Position numbers and translations under genes: made by a program. DNA of 64,000 bases from Rhyzopertha dominica (lineage: Eukaryota; Arthropoda; Insecta; Coleoptera; Bostrichidae). Below, in pieces: positions 23,370 to 34,397 of the stretch. The stretch spans positions 26,654,942-26,718,941 of the forward strand of contig QCXZ01000001.1 of the NCBI GenBank assembly GCA_025024175.1, written 5' to 3'. Under the pieces are notes generated by a model. It saw only the letters and a list, made by a program, of their open reading frames with translations, searched no databases and was not told where the DNA came from. Position 1 is the first letter of the stretch. Each line of letters starts with the position of its first letter.

Positions 23370-24060
23370 ATTCGTGCTTATCGAAACCAAGATACATGTA
23401 TCGTCGGCATAAGCCTTCACTTCACACTCACGAACTAAGTTCAAATATTTGATGTATACATCATTAAAAATAAAGGTCCTAATATGGAGCCTTGCGACAC
23501 ACCAGACAATTTAGAGAAAGCGTCATCGTATAATTTACCACTTGGTCAAACGAAGCCTAATCAACTGTACCGACAATGCTGAATCCTTAACACTTTAGTT
23601 GGACGCACAATATACCATTAATATTTTATATTTATATCGAACGACTAAACTCTTGTCATAAGCTGAAAAGAGATCATCCATAACTGAAGCGTAATGCAAT
23701 ATAAGTACTCCGACCTGGTCTGAATCCACATCGGGATTGACTCGTAGGAAAAGGTTTCGGGTGGCTGTATATATCTTTGGTACAGCCGTAAGTTTGACTT
23801 GGTCACGAGTGTCTTAAACACGAGAAAAATGGGGTGATTAACTTTGAGCTAAAATGTACATGACTATTTTTGATCATTCAAAGCAATTTTATTACATGGC
23901 CTCTTTTTCGTCGAGATTTTCCTGTACTTGTTCGACTGTAATACTCTTGTAGTTCGTAAAGCCACCACTAGATGATACACATCTTCTCAGGTCGGTGGAT
24001 AGGATGCCAGGAAGTTATCGAATGCGCTGCTAATACTGGACTTTTTCATCTAGGGTAATT
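23370..24060 (-). pseudogene. LINE reverse transcriptase remnant (third family)
   Basis: On the minus strand, 'RCGFRPGRSTYIAL' (about 23695-23740), 'GVSQGSILGPLFL' (about 23465-23505) and 'KAYADDTCILVS' (about 23390-23428) are the conserved fingers, 'QGS.LGP' and catalytic YADD blocks of a Jockey/CR1/R1-type LINE. They lie in different frames with stops between, so the gene is dead even though the YADD itself is intact. Upstream sequence to about 24060 contains a degenerate 'SALDNFLASYP'-like segment consistent with the N-terminal part of RT. It abuts the IS630-like relic on the opposite strand. Confidence 0.7.
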
Positions 24061-26515
24061 TTAAAAAGCCAAGTGCACAAAATTTCCAACAGCTAGAAGC
24101 TAAAATTAGACATGTAATTCAAGAAATACCGCCTAACTGTTAAATTCGATGCTTAATTTCTGTGATAGACTCGGTTATTGCCAAGCTGCTGGTGGTCTTC
24201 AATTTATCATTTAATTTGACGGAAAGATTTTTTAAGTGAATTACAACGGATATTGACATCTGCGGAACCAGCTTAGATTTCGCTTTTTGTCGTTCTTTTC
24301 TTTGAAAACACGATTTTTTCACAAAATATGTTGTTACAAAAAATTGCGTAAAAGTCATTTGGTTGTATAATTAAAATAAAACAAACAAAAGATTGTGCTT
24401 TCATGGAAATGTGTTGGAGTACAAAAGCAAAACGTTTTATTATTAAATTTTAATCAATTTTTCCATATTGTCTTGGCTATGTTTGACTATTTCCAGAACA
24501 TTATTATTTACCAATACACCAAGACTTCCCTTGCAGCTAATTGAGTAGGTCAAATTCCTTCGTTCTAAGTACAAAGTTTTAAACAAAATCCGTATCCATA
24601 ACTCGCTTATCGATATCTTATGCCAGGAAACTTCTTTGGCACCCGAGTTTTTATTAAATTACGGGAAAAAAGCGTACGCGCGAGCTCGTTAAGAGTTTCT
24701 CAAGTTAACGTGAGACAGTCCGCTCAAGCTATAGCGGGAATACCAAACGGCAATAAGCGTGTTATCACGTGCCGAAAGTGCCCTTACGGAATCCTAATTG
24801 CCGTTTTTAATTGAATTTTGCTAAAATGCAGTTACGTGCCGGCGACGTCATTTCCTAAATACGACCAGAGATCGAGCGACGACCCTAAAATTGAGATGGA
24901 TTTGCCTGGTTTTTGCGATATTCCTGGATTAGATCTTATTGGCAACCTTAAGCACAAATACTGGGTGTTCCAAAAGTATCGGACCTATTATCGGTTGCAA
25001 AAAATGTTTAGAAGAGTTTGTTAATTATTTTTTGTTATTGTTTTGTCGGTACAGGTCATGCTATTGAGATCTTGGATTTTGGATAAAAATTATTTTTTAA
25101 GGTTAAGAATATGCAAATTTCTATACCAGAATTTAAAAACTTACTAATTAGCTATCAAGTTCGTCAATAAAACAGTTTCGGCAACATAGTAAGTATGGGG
25201 TTGTCACCAGGTAACCTAATAAAACAAATTTCCAAAGTTATCTATTGCATCTCAGATTTTTTCGCGGATTGCTCTGTTGACTGTTCTCTACCGTCGACCA
25301 AGAGTTGGTAGACACTCAGTGGCCCCGTTGCACAAAGCGTGGTTAACGAGACCCCTTGGCTGACGCGCGGTCAACAGACAATTGGCATTGAAACTTTTCT
25401 ACTATACGTTCTTTCGAGTTCGAGTTACAGTTACCGATATAATGAATACATTGCTTATCTTCTTTATAAATACAAACACACCTAGTTAACATTTTAATTA
25501 ACTATCTACGAAAGACTGACTTATTACTCATAGTTACTTCTTCCACCATATCCACTTAATATAGTACATCAAATCATCAGTGATTACAACAACGAGCTAT
25601 TACTACTATCCTTAAAACATCTAACCTTCCACTTTTTGCATGCCGAAAGTCATCTAATTTGGTAAAAATATGCTAGTTTTAGTAGTCTAAGTGTATAATA
25701 ATGTCTTGTTATCTATGTGAAACCGTCTGATTAAAGGCAGTACCCAGGTTTACCAGTCGCATTTATTTACGTATTATATGGGATAGTATTATTAAACAGC
25801 TATCATACAGTGTAAGGTACTCTTTTTCACACTGATAGCTTCAGCGTTCGAAATTTTACACCTTAAAATAATTTCCTGTGTTATTTAATTGGATAGATAA
25901 TAGGGATATGGTTAGAGTAATAGCAGAACTAATTCAGTTTTCGCTGCCACACACCTTTGTTTACAAGGAATCTCATAAAACATTATGCTTTTGTAAAACA
26001 AACTACCGTTGTTGGTAATTGCATTATTCAACATTAGTGATTAAGTTGAGGATTAAACCAAAAATAAGTATATAAATAATTAAAAACTTCAACACACAAA
26101 AAAATTTTCTTTGCCGTTAAATCTTTTCTTTTTGGATATACATAGGCTTGCTTATATACCTAATTAACAATCTTCAATCACAGTTATAAACACGTTTAGA
26201 CACTGATTACTTTTGTAATATTCATTATTACCTGCAGTACTCGACTAGCTATAGCTTCTAGTTTATAGAGAAGATTTGCCACAAGCAATTTTGTAGTTCA
26301 ATGTTCAGTATGAAAAATTAAATTATAAGAAAACAAACAACCTTTGCTCTTATGTAGGAAGTCCAAGATTTTTGATACATGGATTTTTGATTAAAGATTC
26401 GTGTCAATGCGCTATCTTAATATATTTGACCGAATATCCTAAAACGTATGAACAAAAATTTGGTGCTAATGGGGATATCCTCTATTCCGTGCATACGAAA
26501 TCTGTGACATTCACT
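24061..26515. other. about 2.4 kb with no recognisable gene
   Basis: The block 24610-25020 is less AT-rich and carries two short adjacent plus frames (24620-24814 and 24818-25024) without known domains. Around 25320-25385, 'ggccccgttgcacaaagc' and the nearby inverted 'gttgac'/'gtcaac' words look like the end of an insect MITE. Nothing else was recognised. Confidence 0.4.
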
Positions 26516-26517
26516 TA

Positions 26518-26586
26518 AGTAGCCTTCGTGGTTAAATTAATTGTCTATTGATCTCCATAGTCGTGGTCTCTGGTTCAATTCTAGCA
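26518..26586 (+). ncRNA. tRNA-like sequence, possible SINE head
   Basis: 'gtagccttcgtggttaaat' resembles a D-arm/box A, a 'ctattgatctccatag' hairpin sits where an anticodon arm would be, and 'ctggttcaattctagc' resembles box B and a T-arm. Stems are imperfect and no acceptor pairing is clear, so this is not a functional tRNA. It may be a decayed tRNA-derived SINE head or chance similarity. Confidence 0.25.
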
Positions 26587-26589
26587 GAC

Positions 26590-27164
26590 TGATTTCTTTC
26601 TGATATTTCATTACTTATCATTTTATCTTCATTATAAGAATTTACATTCCTTAACAAATACTGCAGCTTTTGACAGCGGATTGTTAATTGTATTTATATA
26701 AGTAATATCATTCAATATGAAAACTCCTATTTAAAATTTATTGTTAAGTGAAATGTGGTTTACATATTTTTCATAACTTTACGGGATGACTTAGAAGACG
26801 AAGATTAGATATTAGCTAAGTAAATCCCTCCAATCTCCGAAACCTCCAAAATTTTATGAGGCGTTGTAAAGTGCTAAATCACATAACCATCGTATCGAAG
26901 TATCGTTTGTTCACATAAAATATATCGATGTTTAGTTGAGATATAACGATATATAAAATTTAGGCATTATCTTGCTTTTAATTGTACAATTACAAAAACA
27001 GTTTTCTCTTCCCCGGTTGTTTTTTCCTGCCCCTCTCTAGCTTGTGGGCTGGCGACGCGTTTGCACTGCGGTAGTAAATAAAAATATACTGAGTTTATGG
27101 TTTCCTAATTCTTTACGGTACTAAAAAAATACTAAAAATGTTGCAAAAACATGTTCCAATGATA
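26590..27164. other. no recognisable feature
   Basis: AT-rich spacer between the tRNA-like sequence and the hammerhead-bearing repeat. A short GC-richer patch near 27010-27070 has no assignment. Confidence 0.45.
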
Positions 27165-27412
27165 CTTTTAATTGCATGGTCACACCGTACGCCGTGGATG
27201 TAGGCGCACAGTCTATGACGGCTAATTTATACCTTATTACCACCCGATTAGTCCAAATGAATGACGAAGCTCGAGTCTAGGGATCTGTATGGATTGACCA
27301 GGGCAGATCTAATAAACAGCTTCATCGAAGCGAGCAGTAGGATCTTGCCCTGGGCTAACACAGTTTTCGTCCGTCCAGTATACACCGCTAGATGGCGTTG
27401 GGGGCATGTGAT
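27165..27412 (+). repeat. hammerhead-bearing repeat, divergent copy 1
   Basis: Aligns over its length with the repeat units at 33119-33418 (+) and 36200-36375 (-): 'ccgtacgccgtggatgtaggcg' at the start, 'atggattgaccagggcagat' in the middle and 'gatggcgttgggggcat' at the end. The ribozyme region (about 27244-27280) reads CCGATTAG, a 3-bp stem II (GTC/GAC), GAAG, a small stem III (CT..AG) and GTC. Relative to the hammerhead core CUGANGA...GAAA it carries three substitutions at conserved positions, so it should be inactive. It looks like the oldest or most diverged of the three copies. Confidence 0.6.
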
Positions 27413-27960
27413 CTAACTTATATTTTCTAGTATATTGTTGAAAACATTACATTGCGTGTTACCTGGTAATAGATATATCGCTACTGAACCTTACTTGTAT
27501 AATTGTGTATGTAGTGTATGTAGTACAAGATTCCACACATTTTATTATACTTAGTTTAACGAGCATATGAATGTTGAATGTTGAAGTATAAAATGAAATA
27601 GGCTTGTTTAATTAAAGTGTAAATCACAAAATCAGCACTTTCTTAACTGTGTATTCTAGCGTAGAAGCTTTCCAGCTACCAGTGCATAGATACAGGTATC
27701 GTTTCAAATGCCTCGTTCATATGTCTACTTGAAAAACGTTTGGAATATTTCTTGCTTTTGTCATAGAATTAATTCCAAGTTTGTGATAAGTAGCTATCAT
27801 ATTGCTAGCACAATGGGCCGTAGTGATGTCCGTACAAAAGGTATTATGTTCATTGGACTAGCTTTTGTTTTCATTTACCATATGTCTGGACCTTACCGAA
27901 TGACAAAATTAATATCTGCTACAGACATCGTATCTATTACCTAAACAATTAAATCTTACA

Positions 27961-28145
27961 GCATGCGCGAGAAAATTTTGTGACGACCAGTATGTCGCCA
28001 TGTTGCTCGTTTGTAGGGCAGGGAGTCTGCGCAGTAACTCGCAAGCGTGATAGGGTGAATGACGATTGGCTAGATGTGTTACAGGTCATGTTGATTGTTG
28101 TGACGTTGCCATGGCGTTTCCATATAATCTTTTCTGCGCATGCTC
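27961..28145. repeat. possible MITE with GCATGCGC ends
   Basis: 'gcatgcgcgagaaaa' at 27961 is mirrored by 'ttttctgcgcatgc' near 28129-28142, giving an imperfect terminal inverted repeat around about 185 bp of unusually GC-rich sequence. No clear target duplication. A similar 'ttctgcatgcgc' word occurs alone near 32650. Confidence 0.35.
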
Positions 28146-28336
28146 TTGCCCATACATGCACGAGGATTATTTATCACAATGTCTTATAATTAAGCTACGA
28201 GATTTAGGTGCAAATCCCGATCGCGCGAGCAATTTTTTTTTGATAATGCCGGATTCATTTAGAGACCTAAAAATTACTAGTAGCATAATATAATTGGATA
28301 ACAAAACCCCTTTCGATTAAATAAAACAAATGTAGG

Positions 28337-28403
28337 TCTGGACGGAGCTTGAACCTGAGTTTACCAGCTCATAAGTAAGCGCCTTATACACTATACCAGA
28401 TAA
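28337..28403 (-). ncRNA. tRNA-like sequence on minus strand, possible SINE head
   Basis: On the minus strand a 5-bp acceptor-like pairing (TCTGG with CCAGA) encloses 'tagtgtataaggc' (box A-like), 'gcttacttatgagc' (anticodon-arm-like) and 'ggttcaagctcc' (box B-like). D-arm and T-arm stems are poorly paired. It is best read as a degenerate tRNA or a tRNA-derived SINE head. Confidence 0.35.
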
Positions 28404-31305
28404 TTAAACAAATTTATGCTGAATACTTTTTTGAAGCTATTTCAAANCTGTTTTTACCACTTCATAAAGAAGGGGTATAGCGTAGCTAAAACATAGCGGA
28501 TTACTCTGCGGTCTTAAAATTCTTTGGAACATATTATCGAACATCTGATTTCCCGTGTTATTCAGGATGGTACATCATCGTCTTTTCTGCTTAGGCTAAT
28601 ATCATGAATTGTTTACCGCGGAACAAATATTCCAAAAATGTGGTATACAAGGTCAATTTTATGTTTCTTCTTGAATTAATGCATCTCCATCTAATATAAT
28701 TCGAAAAGAACAAGGTGAGGAATTATGTTTGAAGGGTAACAAGTAAAAAATTTAAGACTCACGTTAGAATTCCATAATATAATTAATCAGTGTGAATGAA
28801 ACCTCTACGGATTTCTTGTTCCTAAACGCTTAAGTAGTCCTCACGGTATTGCACTGACCCGCTTGGAATTCAACTCTTTGAACAAGATCATACATTCTGT
28901 AACTGAAATAAACACACAGAAGTTAAACAACCTTGGAGATTGGTCTCAAGACGTCTTGTCGAACAAAGTGCATTTCTATCGGTGCCACTATGAGCTTATC
29001 TTTCAGTGTGCAGCGAGGGCGAAAATTAATTTATCGGTGCTATTGTTTTTACGGAATTTCATCGTGTACTTCTGTAACTCAATTTCCCGGTCTGAAATAA
29101 AAACAATACCTTCACGAACTGCGAGAATCCATCTTCTAGACGTCTGCCTCGGTTATTCTGTTACGCTGGGGCGCATTCATGCATGGTCCAAATCCTGTTT
29201 GCTTATGAACTTTGGTTATTAAGCTGTCTCGCAGTCCTGTACAGGGAAAAGCATCTCTGCTTCCACTTCAGAGGTAGTCTAATATGAATCTTTAAAAGGC
29301 TAATCTCGGGTTTGCGGTGTTCGCTTGAAGTAAATGTATAATCTTTATAAGAATTTGCATGGCAACTTCAACTTATTAAATAAGATTCCAGATAAAATGA
29401 GGCAAATTAGATTTTTTTGTGCAATCTGAGGAACCTTTATCTCGAGTACTTACCCTATGCTTTCAGTTTTATATAGTACCAAATGTAGAGGTCATAAGTT
29501 AAGAGCAGATTTTACAATATGAATTGAAATTCTTTGTTCAAGGATTGTAAACTATTGAATTAGAATAATGAATAAACAGTAGAACTAGACCTTGTTATAA
29601 GTAACTCCATAAATAAAACCTTTATAGTATTACTGATATTCAAACAAGCCTGTCAATAGACTGCATAACGTATTTGTATAAATAGTATACTATGCACTTA
29701 TATCACTATAGTTTAGTGCACACACTTATATATATGAATTACACACACCCTTACGGGTAATCTTCAGGTGATGTATTTTTATAGGATCTTCTTAACAATT
29801 ATAATAGCATTACCTAGAACTAGTTAAGCTAAGTTATTGAATAGCTGGACAACTATGCCTTATAAAAAGTCCATTTTAATTATTTTTTGCAAACATGCCG
29901 CATTTCAAAATTAACTATTTCTGTAACTTGGTGTCTATTTTGTCTTTATCATTGACAAAAGAGGTGACAGTTTGTATTGAGGTTTAAATGCAATTTGTAT
30001 GTTCTAAAGTTCCAAATATGTTAGAGGTAGATTTTTTACTTCTTGTTTCTTTTTTATGCAAAAATCTGGGATCTATATTTTTTTGAACTGTTTTCGTGAT
30101 TATAGGTTTTGAAGTTTCCTTTCCGGGAAAACAGTTTCTATTGCTAAAACCATTAGGTCGTCATAGTAATGGTATCGCAAATAAAACTATATTTCACAAC
30201 GCACATCACAAAATGCAACAAAATAATAACACAACCTGTTTCTTTTTAAAAAGAAAAACCTAGGCTATATTCTATAAACAGAAAATGAGGTAATATTATT
30301 GTTAAACACGTCCCTAAGGCTTGGCAATGAGTAAGTTTATTACAACTGGGGTTTTAAAAGAGGTTTTAAGTAACATTGTGGTAGAATTCTTTTCTCTATA
30401 CACGAAAATCAGTAGTTCTGCCCTCGGAGCAATTATTTTCCAAAAATATAACGTTATCTTGTTTAATCAAAACATATCTATATTTAGTTAGTTCAATTAA
30501 ATAATTTGAAAAACGCCTGATTTTGACTTTGCTCGAACATTTAGCGACTTTTGTGGGGTACTACTACAAAAAAGTTTATCAAATAACTTATTCATAATCA
30601 GTAACGTAAACTCAAATTGCATTTAATTATTTTATTAATACGCAATTAAATACCAGGAATGAGTTAAAACGGTTGTATTCTGTATGAGTTGGACCTTGGA
30701 CTATCCATTTTTTTTAGATTTTCTATCACAACCAGGTTATAACGACATCATAATTCAAGGGACTGTATGGTTTACGTCAATTATTGTTAAAGAGTTAGAA
30801 TAGTATAAAAACTAAATTATGCACAAAAGTAGACAATTATGAGTGCGAGTCGGAATAAATTACATCAAAAGCAATTTATTTTTAAGAAATTCTGGGACGC
30901 GTCGATTAGTATTTTAGGTAGTGGTCTCTTTTTCTAAGGTATACAGTATAAATTTGCAATGAATCCAAAAGTAGCAAATTTAAAATTCTTATTTCGTGTC
31001 AATTATACGATGCTCAAGAAAAACATTTTAAAGGAAAGTAAAACAACATTTTCTACATCAAATGAACAAAACATTATCCAATTTTCTCTCTACCTATTCT
31101 TATGGTTCAATTATTCAAATTAAATTGTTTTCAGTACATGATCGTAGCTGTTTGCAACATTTCTTGTCAAAATAAGTAATAACACTAATTCGCATTAAAA
31201 CGCATTTAGGGCGTCGATATTTTTTTTTGTGAAAGCACTTCAGTTCCCTTTATAAAAGCTATTCAACGCAATAATACTGGAGGTACCGTACTGTATCGCT
31301 AGGAA
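28404..31305. other. about 2.9 kb with no recognisable gene
   Basis: AT-rich throughout. A 119-codon plus frame at 28863-29222 is the longest here. It has no domain that I recognise and ordinary composition for chance. Confidence 0.4.
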
Positions 31306-31309
31306 CTGT

Positions 31310-31920
31310 AAGCAAGATTGAGAAAATAGTTTTGAGAAACGGACACGGACACATCATTAAGGGTGCACAAAATAAAAACGTCAAGCTTAACGTACTGTTT
31401 GTTGCCGTTTAAGAAAACGCCAACATGTCTCCAAACTGCTAGCTAGCAAACATAAAATTTGCCAATCTTCAGTACTAAGAATTGGCTGACAATGATCTGA
31501 TTTTTGATGAACTAACGGTTATGTTAAATGATGAGGTATATAAAAAATTGTTACTGGGGAAAATCCATACTGGATGAGGAAGGTCCACACTTAACATCAA
31601 GAGGAAGTCAATGTTTGGACAGAGATTGTTGATAATCGAGTATTACAACCAATGTTCTTTGAAGTGCGACACTCTTGTAAGAAAAATGGTTCTGAATTTG
31701 GCTATTTTATTACCATATACTTTAGAACGTGATGTCTCAACAAAAACATTTGGTTTTAATAAGATGGTGTGCATCCCTATTCTACAAAACCTGTCTGTAA
31801 ATATCTGAATTCAGTGATTCTAGGCAGATGCTTATTCAGAAGAGGACCCTTTAAATGTCCACCCAGCTCTCAAGACCTTACTTCTTATGATTCGCACTGA
31901 ATACAGTTTAATCTTTTTTA
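31310..31920 (+). pseudogene. IS630/Tc1-mariner-like transposase remnant
   Basis: Frames on the plus strand show an N-terminal helix-turn-helix-like 'LASKHKICQSSVLRI' (about 31440-31485). They continue with 'NVWTEIVDNRVLQPMFFE' (about 31608-31661), the block after the first catalytic D, and 'DGVHPYSTKPVCKYLNS' (about 31762-31813), which holds the second D. The last block is 'RRGPFKCPPSSQDLTSYD' (about 31838-31892), the 'GP..WP.RSPDLTPLD' motif with the third acidic residue. Frames shift between blocks and stops are present. The middle is compressed relative to a full transposase. Confidence 0.7.
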
Positions 31921-33118
31921 AAATAGCTTGGTCAGTAACACTACTACAGGTTAACCAACAGCAAGGTTATTTTGGTTTGGTCTCATTGTGTACATAACAT
32001 AAAAAAATCTTTTCAATTTCATAAAAGAAAAACCTGCATAAATGAACATAAGTATCTGTTGAATGTTAGTGTAGGTAGGAAAATGTATTGCTTCGATTGC
32101 ACAGCTCCAAATACTGTTGGCAGATAGGAAAAATATAATTCGATTTAGTAGTAATAAACAGTAAATGTAATAAAAGATATTTTTCATCGACTTAATAAAA
32201 AAAGAAATAAGCCTATCGATACAAGCTTTTACTGAATGGAAATAAAATTTTAACACAAAGGTAGTAGCAAAAAAAAATGGAAATAAGCCAGTCAAGCATC
32301 ATTTAAAAGACATAAACGTTAATGCTTGGAAGGCAAATAAAAATGCGTATACATTAACCGCTAATGAGCAAGCAGGTGTTCTTGATGCAGTCTTAAATTT
32401 ACATATTTATGCACCTGTCGGGCGGCCACGAGAATTTTACCCTACAAGCCCATCTCGCCATGAAGGTCCCGTCGAAGAACAGTCTGTTTACCAGCTTCTG
32501 TAGCACAGGTATCCGTTAGGTTGAGTGATGCGAATTATGAGCAATGACCCAACTAAATTCTATTCAACGTTATTAATGCTGCCAGCCGTACGGATATGAA
32601 ATAAACATTGCGTAATGATGATTCATGCGTACGTACGGTGCACGGCAATTTTTCTGCATGCGCAAAACAGACTTTAACACGTTTCGTTTTTATGCTATGC
32701 TACACGGCATTAACAAAATGAGTACCAAAAAATTTCAGCAGAAATTAGGACGCTTCATATTTCAAGTCTACGTAGTTTTCTAGTGATGTTTTTTAAATAA
32801 TTTAATTGAGACTGATTGAATCTTGATCAATTTTGGACAAACCTGCACGCGAAGAAAAATACATCAAGAAGAAAATTGAAAATTGTTACAGTCAAAACTT
32901 GAATTCAGTAACAACCAGTTGCCACAAATTGCTTTAGTATACATTAGTTTTCATTAGTCAAAACTAGAACTCCCTGCAGCAGCTGGGGAGCTATTAATAA
33001 TTGCAACCAGAAAGGAGCAGAATTGCTTGGATAGTGATTGGAAAAATGCAGGCTAAATTAGTGTGACTGAAAATAACAAAATTTCGAAATTTTGTTGCTA
33101 AGCGGGAGAAAAAAAAGT
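31921..33118. other. no recognisable gene
   Basis: A minus frame of 114 codons (31951-32295) is low-complexity, hydrophobic and Phe/Ile/Tyr-rich, as expected by chance in AT-rich DNA. The stretch 32330-32520 is more GC-balanced and unassigned. Confidence 0.4.
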
Positions 33119-33418
33119 ATGGCACCTGGGGGCATTAGCTCTTTTACACACCGTTCCGCACGCTGCGGTTAAAGCGACGGCCTGCTGTGGTCAATTTACT
33201 CTACTACTCCCTGATGAGCCCCAACAGGGCGAAACCGGTCGTAGGGCGGGAGTGGATTGACCATGGCAGATGATTTATTTCATCCTGCTCACGGAGTAGC
33301 TTCTCCGATGCCATCGATAGGTAACCTGCACTAGGCCGGTGTCTGTCGTAGTTATAGACCGCCTAGCTCGCAGAATTCCGCATAGATGGCACTGAGGGCA
33401 TTAGCTCTTTTACACACA
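33119..33418 (+). repeat. hammerhead-bearing repeat unit flanked by direct repeats
   Basis: A unit of about 268 bp bounded by near-identical direct repeats: 33119-33151 and 33387-33418 share 'gggcattagctcttttacac'. Between them are a GC-rich 5' part ('ccgcacgctgcggttaaagc'), a hammerhead-ribozyme motif (33189-33262) and a 3' part. Related units lie at 27165-27412 (+) and 36200-36375 (-). Direct repeats around a hammerhead recall tandem hammerhead satellites, the pseudo-LTRs of Penelope-like elements, or retrozyme-type units. No coding sequence is attached. The element class is inference; the repeat structure is seen directly. Confidence 0.75.
33189..33262 (+). ncRNA. hammerhead ribozyme motif (type I-like, short stem III)
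   Basis: The core runs CTGATGA (33211-33217), stem II GCCC/GGGC with a CAACA loop (33218-33230), GAAA (33231-33234), a minimal stem III (A-U and C-G closing a CG loop), then GTC with predicted cleavage after 33240. All strictly conserved hammerhead positions (C3, U4, G5, A6, G8, A9, G12, A13, A14) are present. Stem I: the inner pairs next to the core are imperfect (C/U and A/G mismatches), but an outer helix of 13 pairs forms between 33189-33201 and 33250-33262 (GGTCAAT with ATTGACC, two U-G wobbles, then ACTC with GAGT). Hammerheads with such short stem III are known to work better as dimers. Confidence 0.65.
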
Positions 33419-33629
33419 GTGGAAACTGTTTATCCAAAGCTTATTTACTACAAAAAGGCACACTGTCCTGACATTTTGAATTGTGCAGAATTACATTTTT
33501 AGGGCTTAGTCATTTTTCCACGTACAACGTACATATCTCGGTTCTATTCCTATTGCGTTAGGAAGCTTTTTAGAGTCCAGAAATGTTAGATGAAATATCA
33601 AATTCTGACCTAGAGGCTGCTGCTCATTT

Positions 33630-34230
33630 TTAAATTGACGTTAACAAATGGCAATATAACTTTTCAATTACGTAATCTTTAGTACTAATCTTGTATAAAC
33701 CGCCTTCAGTTATATACTCCAATCCACATCCGGAATAGCTATAATAACATTGCAACCAATATGAACAGGAGGATGTGTGCATGACATCGGAAATCAATTT
33801 CATCCTTTTTTGCTTACTNAGATAAATTTCCATGTGTNNCTTTCTTGGCAGTCATACTGTACTATCCACCGTTTCTCCTTTTTGCTATTCCTCTCCGTCG
33901 TCAATTTGAAGATCCTCCTCATCTTAAGGATCTTTTACCATATCCGACGGTAGCCTGGATGTTGGCTTGATACCGAACGTGGAATTATATGGGGATTGTT
34001 CTAATTCCGCATGAAGAGTTCTATTTTTCATGACCAGTGGCACCATTCATAATGTGCTTGTCTTTAATCCATATTTCGATGTCCTGGTTAGCTCGCTCTA
34101 TAGAACCCTGGCTCTGGCTATGTCTGGCCAAACCGATGCTAACTCTGTTAAGACTTAATTTACAAATCTCTGCCATTATGCGAGTGTAAAATACAACAGC
34201 TACCAAGCTATTAAAATATATCGAAAAGCG
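33630..34230 (-). pseudogene. retroviral-type integrase relic, KRBA2-like
   Basis: On the minus strand 'RHSQSQGSIERANQDIE' (about 34075-34125) is the integrase-core block around the catalytic Glu (family pattern P.SQGSVER.N). Downstream are 'PYNSTFGIKPTS' (about 33960-33995) and 'EGGLYKISTKDYVIEKLY' (about 33650-33705), the latter like the C-terminal region of KRAB-A domain-containing protein 2-like integrases found in many invertebrate genomes. A stop interrupts the region near 33945, and the N-terminal half with the first catalytic residues is missing. The parent could be a Gypsy- or Ginger-type element. Confidence 0.55.
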
Positions 34231-34360
34231 GGTAGGTTACAAATCTCATGAAAATTAAATCGTTTCACGAGGGTGAATGCTTTCAGCGTCCATAATATAA
34301 TAAGATAATATTTTGTCGGATAGATCGCTGTCTCTTGAAAACACTGACAAAAAATTAATA

Positions 34361-34397
34361 GTCTGACGTTTCGATTACACCTGTAATCTTTGTCAAA
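34361..34397 (-). repeat. hammerhead-like hairpin remnant
   Basis: On the minus strand TTTGACAAAGATTAC is followed by a loop AGGT, GTAATC and CGAAACGTC... , giving a 6-bp stem (GATTAC/GTAATC) directly before GAAACGTC. The layout resembles CUGANGA-stem-GAAAC-GUC, but C3 and G8 equivalents are changed and an extra base separates the core from the stem. Listed as a structural resemblance only. Confidence 0.3.

Noticed and set aside
28863..29222. 119-codon plus-strand frame
   Set aside because: No domain, no splice or promoter context, composition like surrounding DNA; length is possible by chance.
31951..32295. 114-codon minus-strand hydrophobic frame
   Set aside because: Phe/Ile/Tyr-rich composition typical of translated AT-rich DNA; no conserved motif. 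A membrane protein could not be supported.
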